Assembly (NCBI GenBank): GCA_950295325.1
Contig: OX485803.1
Span: forward strand, 29,450,001 to 29,514,000
Reading direction: 5' to 3'
DNA from: Polytrichum commune
Taxonomy: Eukaryota > Streptophyta > Polytrichopsida > Polytrichales > Polytrichaceae
DNA: 64,000 nt
Shown piece by piece: positions 24,398 through 37,441 of the stretch. The first letter of the stretch is position 1; the number at the start of each line of letters is the position of its first letter. Under the pieces are notes generated by a model, which had not been told where the DNA came from, ran no database searches, and saw only the letters and a program-made list of their open reading frames with translations. The position numbers and the translations under genes are program-made.

Positions 24398-26190
24398 CAA
24401 TAGTTGCATATCTAACCCATAATCACCATCCCACCACTCAATATGTAGTATCCCCTATCTACAACCCTCTCCGGGTATTACTACAATAAAAATAAACCCC
24501 TCCTCAAATCAATACTAATCATATCCCACACCACAACTCTCCCAAGAATTCCCATCTTCATCCAACACCTCCCCCTTGAGATCTTCCATGCCAGTACCAC
24601 TTACCCCATCAACCCTACCCCACCCACCCATGCACCAATCCCCAAAGCATGGCACACAAACCAACCTCCATCAATTACACCTACGCTAACTAACACCCCT
24701 CCCCTCGCCCTTAACAAATATACGACCACTACAATTCCCACCCTCAACTCGTATTACATGGACGGTTCCTTCACACCCCCTGATGGAGAAGGTAACGTCA
24801 ATATTGTGGGTGTGGGTGTATTCAATGGATTGAGGCAAATCAATATAGTTGTCCAATTTCCAATATACCCAAATATCCTTTGAGCCAAATTGTACGTCCT
24901 ACCCCTAGTCATAGAACATACAAAAATACTCTCCACAAATACATTCATATACACAGATAGCCTTAATAGCATTCACCTCCTTCTTAATCACATCAAGAAC
25001 CCATCCTCCCAATTCAACCATCTTGACAAACTCCTCATAGCACGTATTGTCAACACAACAAAATTCTCACATCATAACATCACCATCCAGAAAGTATGAG
25101 CCCATACAAACATCATGGGAAGCGATGAAGCCGACAAACTCGCCAAAAAAAGAGCAGAGGAAACCCGTATCATGGCCACTCCCTTTCATCTCATTGGCCA
25201 CACAACTCCATATTGGCCATCAATCCCCCTTACCTATACACAACATGATGGCTCCATTTGCCACCCCAAGAGCTACATCAAGAAATAATATGTAAGTGCA
25301 CTAATATCACAAGGCAAATACACTCTCCCCTACGTAGATAAATGGCTCACCAACACCGACATCCATCTAAAATGGTCCAACCTCTTTTGGAATACCCACT
25401 GGTACAATGACGCACAATTCATGCAAATCCTCAAATTCCAATATGGCATATACTTAGGAAATTACCGAAAAAAACACGTCCTCAAACAAGACATAACCCC
25501 CTCCCCCCCCCCCCCCTCTTTAACTTATGCACCCACAACAAATTGACACATGTCTCCACTTGTTATCTTGTTGCACTAACAAACACATAAATAACCTTAG
25601 AACCAACCACAAAAATAAGTAGTGTATTAACTCGCAATCACCCTATTTAGCCATCCCCACAACAAGATGGTTTACACTGATAAATGCCGGCTAATGGGTA
25701 ATCGTGCACCCGACAACACCATACCCTCATGGCTACTTCATTACACATGCTATGTCCCTTGCTATCAATGCCCTATAAGATTGAGACTAGACATAGTATG
25801 TATTATAGGCGCTCCCCCCACAACGAGACCCCCCTTGACAACACACACAAGTGACAAGTGTCAAAGTACAAATATTTGAATTCACCTACTACAATGACAT
25901 GTTCTCCAATGAAGCCACCACCTAAAAACTAGATAAATACATCATTCTACAACCACTTTTAACCCAACAAAAGGCTGGGAAGTATTATTACCTATCATTA
26001 TTGTTGTAAGCATTTGTGGAGCAATACATACCACCACAACCAAATGCCTCCAAGGCCTTCACATTTCCTACAATAAATTCCACAAACTCATGGCACATTC
26101 TCACGAATAGCCATAAGATACTTGACACCCATCATTCTCAATAAAAAGAAACTTGAAAAGATACAAGCCCCAATCCCTCTAGACTAAAGT

Positions 26191-29100
26191 AGTAACTATA
26201 GATCACCTTGTTTAGCTTCTTGGCAAACATTTATCCATGATCTGCCCATGAAAATATGCATTAAACCATCTCACCCTTTATTTCTCAGCGGATATGTGAG
26301 GGAAATGGCGAAAGGACATGCATGTCAATGCAAGAATTGTATTGATGTTACTTTTATTTTATTATTGTCGTAACATTTCTAGATTGATGCCTGAAAGGTG
26401 AAATATTGTGTAAATAATAGTTTCTTTCCACTATGTGGGCCTTACTTCATTTTGGGCCATTATTGTGGGTAGCCCTATAAATATAAATATGAAATAAATT
26501 ATCAACAATTAATGAGACCAAGGGGCACAAACATGCATGGAAGCTAGAGATTACACTAGGATAATTTGAGTAGAGACAACTTAGGTCATGTGCACATTAC
26601 TTGAAAAATCCAGATCATTGAAATAAAATAGAAGGAAGGCCTTCATTGCACCTACATGTTTTCTAATATCCTTGATCATTTCATTTTTTCTTGCATTTTT
26701 TCTATGCTTTATCCTTGGTACACATAATCATGACTCTTCAAACTTGTTAGAGCTTATTTCAACACGTAGAGAGAGAGACTAAATGTAGTCATATTTTCAA
26801 TGGTGTGAAACCTCTATGAAAATCTCTCTAAAAATTTCACTACAAGAAACTATGGACATTTCAACAAGGTCTTAATGCAAAGACTTGTGCCTTCTTGGAC
26901 ATGCTTGTTTAGGAAAATGTACTTATTTGACCTCATTTATCTCACCCTTTTGTGGACATCATGAGAAGAGAAAAAGTTGTTTTTTTAAAGTAGTTTTACA
27001 AACTACACTATGTATGGTATGAATTGTGGGCCGCACTATATACGAGGAAACCAACACTAAAAACATTGAAAATAAAATTGTGGGTGGCCTTTGTGTTTCA
27101 ACCTTCAGTATATAGCATTGCAGACCTATCTTGTCGGTCGCAATATTTCAATGGGATGAGAATTAGTGTGTGTTATAGCGACTTCCAACAAAGTGGGATG
27201 CAATTTATACCCGTCCTTCTTGGATGCACATGTATACTTAATTCAAATACACATGTACTTCAAATGGACAGGTACTTTGAACAAAAAGTTAGAGTATTTA
27301 TTTTACTTCCAAAATTAGAATTCAACCAAATTGAAAAAACAAATTTCCAAAATTTTCTATGTTTAATGTTATTGTCTAGAAATAGAAATTTCACCTACCC
27401 AAAATTCATGCAGATTCTATTTTATATCCCCTTAAGTATAAGGTTACAAACTATTTAAGTACGTGATGGTATATACTATGGGCCACAATATAGTAAGGTT
27501 TAGTCCCACTATAAGTATGCCCACAATATTTACTAGAAACTATATAGTGAATGTGACATCATGATAACTTAAAATCTATTTAGATATTCTGGTTGGTAAG
27601 GAAAAAGTATTCCTATTTGCATTTTCTTTAGACTACATTGCCATATATGACATACTTACCTTGTCAGTTTAATTGAAAGACCTCCCAACACAAGCACCTT
27701 GACTTCATAGAGTTTAGAATAACCCCACACCAACCCATGATTGTGTATGTATAACTATGTCAAAAAATTGTGTCCGCTTTCTAGGTGGATTGGAATTTAT
27801 TTTAGATATTGATGTGTTTCTCTACACTAGAATGTATTTTTGATAAAATATACTAATTTAGTTTCTATATTTACTTATATAATTGTGTTGTTTCAATGTT
27901 CAAAATAAATATGAAGAGGCTCGCAAACCCTTCACAAATGTGGTCTTGCCATTGACTCTTTAACTTTGGAATTGACTTGATATTAATCATTAGTCCCAAG
28001 GAGGTCATTCTCTGAAAGAATGAAACCAATATAAATTGTCGGCTAAACTACATCTAAAGAGATGACATTCACAAATATTGACATAAATATAAGGTACTGT
28101 TTTATGAAAAAGTGCTTAGAAAAAAACATCAATTCACATTTCTATTTTTTTCAAGTTAATAATAGGGGTGTAGATAATGAAGGGGTTGCATAGGGGCAAT
28201 GTGTTAGAATATGATTTGAGGAACCCCTTTGGCCCAAGTTGACGATGTTGTGGATGTCAAGAAGCAACCTTGAATGTGGAGGGAGAGAGGGTTTTGGGGC
28301 TCTTCTCTTCCTCTCTTGTGGATAGTGTCAAGTATACAATGGACTCTAATATATTTTGTTTTTGGTACTAGCAATTTGAGAATAAAAACATATAATGGCT
28401 TATTACAATTTATTTATCCAAGTGATTAATTAATTCATTCATTTTACTTGCAAAATTTTAAAATACAAAGATTGACTCCCCCAAAGTCACAAGTAAAACA
28501 ATCAAGTTCAAATGAGATGGCCAAAGATTACGTTATAAAACGGAATGTAGCTCATTTTTCTTAATATACTCTCATACACCCTTTAATTGTATTTGGTTTT
28601 TTTTGGACATTTTTTCTTAAATGACTTGCTGCATTCTAAGGGAAGCTAGCATGTGAGCCGTGAGAGTTGAGCGATGAGCAGTGAGCAATAACATGAGGTA
28701 TAAGTATATATCCTAAGAATATACTCCATGAAATTTCAATAATGTGGCTATAATGGAATGCAAGGGGACATTTGACATTCAAGAAATGAACCTTAAAATT
28801 GTAGAATTCATGCTCTACATCTTGTCAAAGGGGTCTATTATTATGTTATCAACCTAGCATTTGTACATCTAGAAATAAGCCTAAATATGTTAGTGTAGCT
28901 TGAATGCTAGTAAGGGGACCTCAAAAATGGCTACAATTACCTACATATTTTGAAAGTTCATAAAATCTAGATATATCAACAATGTACTAATTATATATTA
29001 TTGACTATTAGTGCTCAACAATAATTACAACCCTATGTGATGCGGGTACGATGCAATGACCTTGTTCTAGTTTAAAGTTACGGCCACATACATGAAAGTG

Positions 29101-31504
29101 TCTGCCATCACGTGTAGTCAACCTTTCATACATGATACATATGTGTTTGTAGTATAACCCATTGGAAATTCTTCCCCACTGTGGCATACATTGTAAGTGT
29201 TGTACTCTCCCATTTGTTCCTATGTTTTGCAGTATGTGCATTTGGATTGTGCCAACTTATCTTGGAGTAGCGGGTGGTGGGGTGGATGTCTGAACTGGAT
29301 GAAACTTAGATATGAGAACAAAATTAAGGGATGTTTAAGATATATATAAACATTTGACATGATAATAATATTCTCATATTTATGGTTAGAAACCAAGATC
29401 TTCTAGATTAAATATCTCATCCTAAAGTTCGCTTACAAATTATATACTTCATCCCCAATCTACTTTCACTTTCAAATTTGAGAAAGGTTTGAAAGGATTT
29501 TTCACCCACATAATGTAGCTCATGATGATTTAACCATGCAACATCCGTCATTGAAGCTAAGGAATGAAAACATCTAGATTAACCAAAAACTAATCATTTA
29601 AGTCATATGGTAAGTACAAATATTATGAATTTTTTCTCTAAACTTTAGGATTGTGATTTGTACATCTACCTCTACTTTAAAATTTTCAATAGCCATTATA
29701 TTTGTAGATAATAGAAAATTATGGTAAAAATTAATTCCCCCTTACATATATTATGTACATGAATGCCTCTCAAAATCCCCTTTTAATACAATGATGTTAC
29801 TTAATTTGTGATGTACAAAGAATATGGTTACCTCCACCAAAAACTTCATAGCACCCTATTGATTTGTACAAAACTAAATGAAACAATACCCCTTCTATAT
29901 GTATACTTTGTAAGTCAAATTTCAATAGAAACCTTAGCTACTACATTGTAGTGTATATACTTTGTATATGTTATGTTGGGTTGCTGAATGCAAGCACATA
30001 TGTTCTAGAACAATAACAATTATTAATTAAAAACTAAATCTTGCAACCACTAGAGCATGCTGTGAATTTACGTCACCTACACCATCTAAGTAACAATAGG
30101 ATCAACAAAATTGACAAAGAATGGTGTACTGTGTAACAATTGGGTGCATTCAAATCAAGAGCATGTACATAATACCCCTCAAATAAATACCCTCTTAAGG
30201 CATAGGTATATCACAACACATATTAGTTGTCCTTAGCAAGAACCCACCAAGTGTGACCAATCCATCGTTTGTAACAAAAAGGCTACAATCTCAATTGTTT
30301 TGAAAGATTATGAAAGCCTTCGTTTGTGGCTGCACTAGAATATAACCACCAACATAGAGTGACATGGTATTAAGTTTCAACATCCTTCATTATATTGTGT
30401 ACATCTAATCCTTGCAAGGTTTTTGTGTTGAAACTGCAACAAACATTGCATGTGTTTTTTGGTGATATTGTTGATGTTGGTAGAACCCTTAAAAATTTAC
30501 ATTCATGATCCTCTATGGCTACAATGTAATATTAAATTTGTAAAATTTTCATGTTGCAATCCACTTCACATGGACATTGCCCGACATGAATACCTAAAAA
30601 TCTATGAGAGAGCATCATTCATAACCATTATCTATTAGAAGGTTTTCCAAATCATCGTTGGATTGGAACATCTTTGAATTGTGTATCATAACAATCAATC
30701 ATTCATACTATATATTATTTGCTATCACACCATGACCTAAGATTGTGGTTTTATCCCTCAAATATTGGCCATGGTCACATTTTTCAAATGCTCAAAATTC
30801 AAACAAGAGTAGTCCTTAAGGACCATGATATGAATGATCCATCATTCAAAAACCCATTGGAATGAAATGCTTGAAGTTTTAAACATGTCAAGGTTGACAT
30901 TCAAAATTTCTTGCAGGAACATAGTTTTGTACTCTAGGTGGTACTCAACATTTAACTTGAATGTTTCCCCCAAAAATAGAAGTTGAAGTCCTTATGAAAA
31001 ATAAACATTCAATGTTTGAAGCACTCAAAAGTTGGTTTCAAATTTACACATAGTTTTCTTAATTGCTTTACAAATGGCCTAAACAAAACTTTCCAAGAGA
31101 TTGGAATGGCTTTGAATGAAACCCAAAAAATACAGTTCCTCACCTCAATGCCAAGGATATAATTATCAACATTTTGGTAATTGCACTCAATTCAACATGT
31201 AATTCACTCTAGATTGAGGAGATTTTGGTGATGACTATGGAATTTTATAATCACCACAAATTTCTAGGCATGGACCCAACTCTAGGTCTATGTGCTCCAA
31301 ATATGATGAGCATTCTAGGTTATATAATCAACATTATTGCAAGAACCTATATGACCACTTAATGAGCACAAAAACTTGCACTTTCACAATGAATAAGAAA
31401 TCTATACAAACTCTATAAATTATGAGGAAAGTGGCTATGGCCTTGAGATTATGATGTCAAAACAATTCTAAATATATGTCTTGGTGCCTAGATTATGATT
31501 TCAA
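26191..31504. other. Long AT-rich stretch without recognised genes
   Basis: I see nothing supportable. The longest frame (27024-27458, +, 144 codons) has no motif, is rich in Leu/Phe/Ile codons as AT-rich chance frames are, and has no relative in the window. Probably old repeat debris. Confidence 0.55.
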
Positions 31505-31905
31505 TTTTTTTGGACACATCGGAATTGGTTCCAAATATTAATAATTGTTTAGAAACTCATTAAAAATGACACTCTTAACACTTCCGAGGGCGATCTCAGG
31601 GCCTCTAAAAGATGTCTAGAAATTTGAGAAACACCCTCTCTATGCCAAGAGGAAGTATTCAAACATTTTGGACACATTTGAAGTTGGTTTTTTTTTTTCT
31701 TTTTTTTTGGATTCTTTGAAAATGATCCTCCGAAAGCTTCCGGTGGTCTTCTTAGGTCTTTCGAAAAATGCACAAAAATTTCAAAAACATCCTCCCGGTG
31801 CCAAAGGGGTGTTTTCCGACATTCTAGATACATTGAGGTTGGTTCAATTTTTTTTTGGAATTATCTAAATATGACACCCCAATGCTTTCTAGATGTGGAG
31901 GTGGT
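31505..31905. repeat. Diverged tandem repeat, about three units of 150-160 bp
   Basis: Units begin TTTGGACACATCGGAATTGG (near 31509), TTTGGACACATTTGAAGTTG (near 31671) and TAGATACATTGAGGTTGG (near 31823). Each continues through a T-rich run to TGA(C/A)NCNCC, a CTTCC-type segment, and ATGCCAAGAGG or GTGCCAAAGGG. The minus strand reads as a repeated peptide (WHRE motif), a by-product of the repeat. Confidence 0.7.
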
Positions 31906-34042
31906 GTTTTCACGAATTCTCCATACTTTTCTTTTATATTTCTGAACTTTTTTATGTGTCTTTGTGGGCTCTAATCTGGTCATCACCCCAATGGCAAGAG
32001 CTCCAATGTGTTGGGGTTCCACTTGTTAATGTTGAATCTTACAAGGCTCACTAGTTATTCAGTTCTAACACAAATGACTTCATTTTGAAATTGCATACTT
32101 AAAAGAAAACATATGAAACTTATGAATATAGCAAACGTAGAGAGAAAAAGACATGACACCAACCACATGTGTGGGCGCGAATGAGGGATGTTTCATCTTG
32201 ATCATAGCTGCGAGCTCATATGTAGCCCGGAGTAGGTTTATTAAGCAGGGCTTTGAGACAAGTGCTACTGCAAACTGTCGGAGGTGGTCCCTATTAGTAC
32301 CAATGACGGGGGCACTGTAGGCTCATTAGAGGGAATATGGGTTTTTGTCTAGTAGTGTTGTGCATCTCAAGTGTGGGTGTTATGAGGGCATGGTGTTTTA
32401 ACTTGCTACAACCTAAGTTGGATTAGATTCTTGGGGGTGTCTCCGGGAGGTTGTTTTATCCCTTAGTTTGAGCCAATCGACTAGGTTTAGGCATCATGTT
32501 GGAAGATTCATTCTTGGGATTTTGATGTGTGTATGTGGTTTTGGTGCTTGCTTAGATGGGGTCCAATACTAGTTGTTGTTTGTCGCGCACCTCTCCATGA
32601 GGAGTGCCCGCAACACCATGGGCACAAGGGGGACCCCGGAGTGACACCCGGGACTTGTGGCGCCATTGGTGAGAGGGCCCAAGTATTCTTGGTGTGGGTG
32701 AGGGCCCCGGGCGTTGAGAACGCCTCTCACCCACGGGGACTAAGAGTCATGAGGGTAAGGCCATAAGTTTTGAGGAGCTTATGGTGGTGGAATTCTAGAA
32801 TGCTAAGGAACACCTCAATCGGAGGTGCTAGCTAGGAGATATGGCCATTTGAGTGGGGCGCTGTCCCGGGACAGCACCCTGGGACAGCAGTGACCTGGGA
32901 GTGGTGCCCGGGACTGCCAAGGTTTGAAGAGCCATAACTTCATCAATACTTGCCCGAATGAGGCAAGCAAGGGGTCCATTGGCATCTACGGAAAGAGTAG
33001 GTGACGATAGAGTGGTCGCTTGAGAGCATCAGACATCATATGTAGAAGTTATTGTGGTCTGAAGCTGCTGGGGGGGTTCTAGCCCCAGCGGCTAAGGGAA
33101 AATGTCCACTTGGCCCCAACCCTTGTAGAGAGACAAAAGGATACTTGATGGTGGGGTAGGGGCCCCGCCCAAAGTCCTAGAGGCTTATATGGGTGAGGCG
33201 GCTTAGCCGACCGACCCCCCCGGAGCATACTTGGCAATGTGCTCCGGGTAGTTGTAGTGTTGTTTTGGCAACACGATGATCAACTTAAGAGTGGACTTCC
33301 ATGGATGGAAGTCCACCTTAGCCATTGGCTACCTACGAAGGGGAGAGTCCCGAATGCATGTGTAGGAGGGTTTGGTGACCTAGCCATGAGCTTGAAGGTC
33401 CGCGGTTTTGGGAGCTAACCATGCATGTGCGTGGGATGTGCAGGTTAGCGCTCGTGGCACTTGCTAGGTTGGAAAGGCGGTCAAGCTAGGTGAAGGAAAA
33501 CTAGCAAGGGTTGCGACATTGTTGGTTTTCTAGTCTACGTTTGTTGAGCATGAGTAGTGTGAGGTATATGATAGCTATTAGGTGGATTTGTTGCATGCAT
33601 GTATGTGCATTAAAGGGATGTCACATTATTCAAATGGGTCGGTGATGTTGTTTGTGTGTATGCCTCATCAAATGCCCAATGTGAGGTTGGTGAGTGTTAC
33701 ATGCCATCTGGCCTCTTCAGAGGTGTCCACCAATGTTTGGTATGTTAGCTTCTTCCTTTGAATTGTAATGGTGGGGTCACAATCTTGGCATAAAGCAAAT
33801 TCATTGATTTGTAAACTCGAGTTTTAGGTGGTAACAAATGCATAATATATCGTCTTTTTTTTTGCTTCCAAATACACTTTTTAATTAAAAATATAATGGT
33901 TATAGGATACTAGTGCATGTAAAACCATGAACATTTTCTTGCTCACCATTTCACTGCTCACATGATAGCATTCCCCGTTGAAACCCCCATCCTTTCTTAT
34001 AGCGTTCTACTATCTCTAAATATTTAGGTTGAAGGTGATTGA
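31906..34042. other. GC-richer stretch without coding frames (about 32.15-33.7 kb)
   Basis: The composition rises clearly above the flanks, but no frame is convincing. It contains a perfect 16-bp palindrome, GCTGTCCCGGGACAGC (32860-32875), and a hairpin, GTGGGTGAGG...CTCTCACCCAC (about 32692-32732). It could be part of an LTR or other repeat, but I found no ends. Confidence 0.4.
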
Positions 34043-34466
34043 GGGTTGCTTTACACCTAGAGGCCGGGCCAATTCGTTGTATAAGAGGCTTGAAATCCTC
34101 ACTTGTGATTGGTCAAAAGGTTGAAATCGGTCCCCTTTACCCCTTTACACCTAAAGGCCGGGCTGATTTGGTGGTATGAATTCTTTAATTAAAAAAGACA
34201 TGGTCTGACATGGCCCGAGCTTGTTGAATTGGGTGCACCGAAAATGAAAGGCCTATTCTTGGTCTAGGGGCCAATGTCAAATTTCAATAATAATTTTTCA
34301 TATTAAAATATGTTTTTTTTCAACGAATCAGATCCGTTAGATTATGTGGAAATCTGAACGGCTCTTATGGTTCATCGTGATTTTTTTCTTTTCTTTTCTT
34401 CCCCTTAGGGTTTCTCTTGCTTTTTTTTGCGCTTGTTCAATTGTTGCTACCATTTGTAGGGATAAC

Positions 34467-35734
34467 ATGGAGGGATCTTTAGAGAGAAGTGGATGGAATT
34501 CTAGTGACGTGTATGAGGTCATGCAAAGGTATCAAAGTGCTCAAGCTCAGGATTTTTAGCCCTTTCAAGCTCCTTTCCAAGAACATGTAGGTAGTGTAGG
34601 GGTCCCCGAATTTCTTCAACCACCTCGTGGAGTCATATTCCTCTTCTGCCTCCGTTGATTATGGACATGTGTACAAGTAATTTGAAGAGATTGGCTATGA
34701 AAGAAATTAGAGATGAAGATGTTCAGATTGTAGCTCCACTGCTGCCGAAGAAGAATAAAGATGTAACTTCAAAAAAACCTCGAAAGAAGAACGTGAAGGA
34801 CATGGAAGAAGATGGAAATCCGACTAAAAGAATTGGAAGGACTGTGACGTAGAGACGATGATTGCATTTCGCGGTAAGATGAAATCATAATTTGTGAAGA
34901 ACGCAAAGAAACAAGATAAATTTTTCGTATACCTAAAATTTTGAAAAAAAAAATCCGATTTTAGATTTGGCCTTTTTAAAGGCCTTTGCCTTTGCCTTTA
35001 GCCCCCCCTTTCTCCCAAGCTTAAGAGGGAAAGGAAAATGACTCTTTCTCCTTAGCTAGGAGTTGATCCCCCCACCTCGTGTGCGCGAATATGAGTCACT
35101 TTCAAAGGTACTCCAAGTTTTCCATCGTATCCACAATGTCTAATGCATCGAATATGTGATAATTATACTAAAACCATTACTCTAATTTAGAGCCCTTATG
35201 ACACCAATATCATTTTTTCTACTATGTATTCAACCAATACATGTGATGTGCAGATATACTTGGTTGAAATTACATGCTCGTTTGATTGTGGTAAAACCTA
35301 GACTAAATCAAATTGCTGAGGGTTGCAAAATAAACTTCAATACCTTATACAAGTTATACAAAGAAGACAAATTGATAAATAAAATTTTAGGATCAAATTG
35401 TCACGCATGTAAGTTTTATGATTATTTTGATCAATGGTGACATTAAACTGGAACCATGATGAAGCATGTGATAGCGTCCGCTTATAATTATATTAATGTC
35501 AAAGATAACACCACAAACATTAAGAACAATCAACATTCAAGTGACACTCCAATTACAAGTGCAACTCCAAATTCAACAACCAAGGTTGACAAAAAGAATT
35601 TTCATGAGTGTTGCTATAAAAAATTTATACAAATGGCCGAAAATAATTCAATCATGATTAAGAATTTTGAGAAAACCAATATTTTATCAGAAAGGGTAGA
35701 CCAAAAGATGGATAGGCTTATAAATAAATTTTAG
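34467..35734 (+). pseudogene. Harbinger ORF1 (Myb/SANT-like) relic
   Basis: The pieces in order are a start-like frame MEGSLERSGWNSSDVYEVMQ (34467 on), a basic segment KPRKKNVKDMEEDG (near 34780), and a block WLKLHARLIVVKPRLNQIA with KINFNTLYKLYKED (near 35250-35380). After these comes a C-terminal region with KNFHECCYKKFIQMAENN (near 35600). That arrangement fits PIF/Harbinger ORF1, a DNA-binding partner that helps load the transposase. Stops separate the blocks (for example TAG after QAQDF at about 34557). Confidence 0.65.
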
Positions 35735-36179
35735 ATACAATCCTCTTCTGAATTAGATGCATCGTAATCACGAGGAAAAAAAAATTTCCCTCCATTGTCA
35801 AATGTGATTGCCAAAAGATTGAGCTAGTAATTTATATGTTTGTGTAGTTGCACAAATAAATTTTTAATCCTAGCATCTTTGTCTTTTTTTGTTCATACGA
35901 TCTCCGCACTCTCATCTTTATCTTCTTCTATATTTTCTAATTCATTTATCACAATTTTTTCAAGGTCTTTAATTTGCATAGTTTATACTTCAACTTCGTC
36001 CATTTTCAAGTATTTTTTCTTATCTCTTTTACTACTTCTATAGCTGCCATAAATATATCAACATTATCTAGTTGTCCCAGTTGATTTGTACTCTACATTT
36101 ACATAATTATTTCTCCTTACTTTATGCATTCATCATCAAACTTGTCTCAATATATTATGCACAAGTTATAAAGGCAAAT

Positions 36180-37294
36180 ACAAGTGGTATCCACATTAGA
36201 TACAAGTCGGAAAGGCATGTCAATTCTCTTCAATAGAATCCTCCACCTTCTTTTTAATATACTAAAAGTTCTTTCTACCATTATTCTTGTTGATGATTGG
36301 ATAAAATTGCAATGAACCTTTGCTCTAGGTTATCTATCTTTTTTATCTTTAGAAAAAATAAGAACCGTGGTCTGATTGGATAAGCCGCATCACCCATAAG
36401 TTTGTAAGGTAATAACTCACCTTTTATCACTCTTTTCCAATATCAAAATTTTGGAACAAGGTCCAATCATGATAACATCCAATCCATCCAAAATCGTAAT
36501 TCCAAAACCTACATTTGCTATCCACTATACCTTAAAGTAGAGCTGAATAGAATTTTTTTTCTATAATAATATGAGGTTGGATTCATAGAAGGAACAATGA
36601 TAGGTATATGACTACTATCAACCGCTCCAATCACATAAGGTAATTTCTTAAACTCCTCAAACTTGGTTGCAATTCTGTTTAATATAAGTCTAGATTGTTT
36701 CTCAATCAATAATGGTTTTAAATGTTTCTCAATTACTGCACAAAATTTCCTAACAATAATAGATGCAACATTTTCATCAATTTCATAAGTTTAAGCACAA
36801 CCACATAATGAATTACCACTACTAAGTCTTTTAAAAGGAAGAGCAATATGATTTCTAAGAGGAATGAATGCTCTAAAATTTGTATCCTTACGACTTAATG
36901 ATGAAGATAAGACACCGCACAAATAATCAAAAGTTTCAGGAAACAACCTTGTATGTTGTTTGAACAACTTTACCGAATAACATCCAAATAGTAATATGTC
37001 CGCAAAAATAATACTCTGGTCATACACCCAAATACTCCGTGTCCTCCTAGACGCACTACTCTCCGCAACCATTACATCAAAAACTATTGTCATGGCAACA
37101 TAATGTTGATACAAAGCAAGGTTTTGTAAAATTGCAACAACCGCCATAGCATGTCGCACGGCCATGAAGAACACTAGAGCCACTAAAATCTTTTGTCTCT
37201 GTTCATCCGTCTTGTACAAATGACAATGAAAAGAAAGAGAGCGGGCTTGAAAATTTTCTCCATTTATTGAATCGGCTTGGCTTCTTGGCCCCAA
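36180..37294 (-). pseudogene. Harbinger transposase (DDE_Tnp_4) relic
   Basis: Reading down from 37294: LFKQHTRLFPETFDYLCGVL and SSLSRKDTNFRAFIPLR, then KRLSSGNSLCG ending at TAA near 36791. A second frame from 36709 follows with KLPYVIGAVDSSHIPIIVPS and NPTSYYYRK, then DSKCRFWNYDFGWIGC and HDWTLFQ. Further down come LLPYKLMGDAAYPIRP and a degenerate VERTF block near 36290. The catalytic Asp of AVDSSH, the Asp of GDAAYP and the Glu of VER match the family triad. Frameshifts and stops show it is inactive. This is the DDE endonuclease of the surrounding 34.0-37.4 kb element. Confidence 0.85.
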
Positions 37295-37441
37295 GACCTT
37301 TACATATGGGAAAATTGGCCCCTATTATAATCTTATTCTAGTGTGTAGTTGAGGCTAGCCTCCAACCCAAAAAGTGCTCAAATTAGGAGCAATCGGCCTC
37401 AAGGGGAATTGGCCTGACCTCTAGGTGTAAAACGGCCCTCA

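Larger units (their letters stand above)
21960..26190 (+). pseudogene. Non-LTR retrotransposon relic (RNase H + REL endonuclease), copy 2
   Basis: Plus-strand counterpart of the copy at 3.7-5.6 kb, split by two MITEs. In order: a post-palm region (21999-22463, PLHTKKKYYNVHRD, FRILTLNEFSLKFHTKSRL); a degenerate block with ITITHDDW and ITIPP before and after the second MITE; RNase H with YYMDGSFTPPDGE (near 24754), YTDSLNSIHLL (near 24951) and AHTNIMGSDEADKLAKK (near 25100); then a C-terminal block with LRLDIVCIIGAPP and FEFTYYND (25780-25900) and AIHTTTTKC (written in shifted frame near 26030). Stops and frameshifts make it dead. C runs at 22419-22432 and 25502-25516 fall in proline codons. 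The polymerase palm itself is not clear. Confidence 0.7.
34043..37441. mobile_element. PIF/Harbinger DNA transposon, decayed
   Basis: The ends are inverted repeats: left (34043 on) reads GAGGGTTGCTTTACACCTAG then AGGCCGGGCCAATTC. The right end, read inward from 37441, is GAGGGCCGTTTTACACCTAG then AGGTCAGGCCAATTC. That is about 35 bases with few mismatches. Inside are a Myb-like ORF1 relic on + and a DDE_Tnp_4 transposase relic on -, the usual convergent Harbinger pair. A second left-end-like sequence, TTTACACCTAAAGGCCGGGC, lies at about 34144. The expected 3-bp target duplication is not clear (ATT left, ATC right). Confidence 0.88.

Noticed and set aside
27024-27458. 144-codon frame on +
   Set aside because: No motif, AT-driven composition, no neighbouring coding signal; likely chance.
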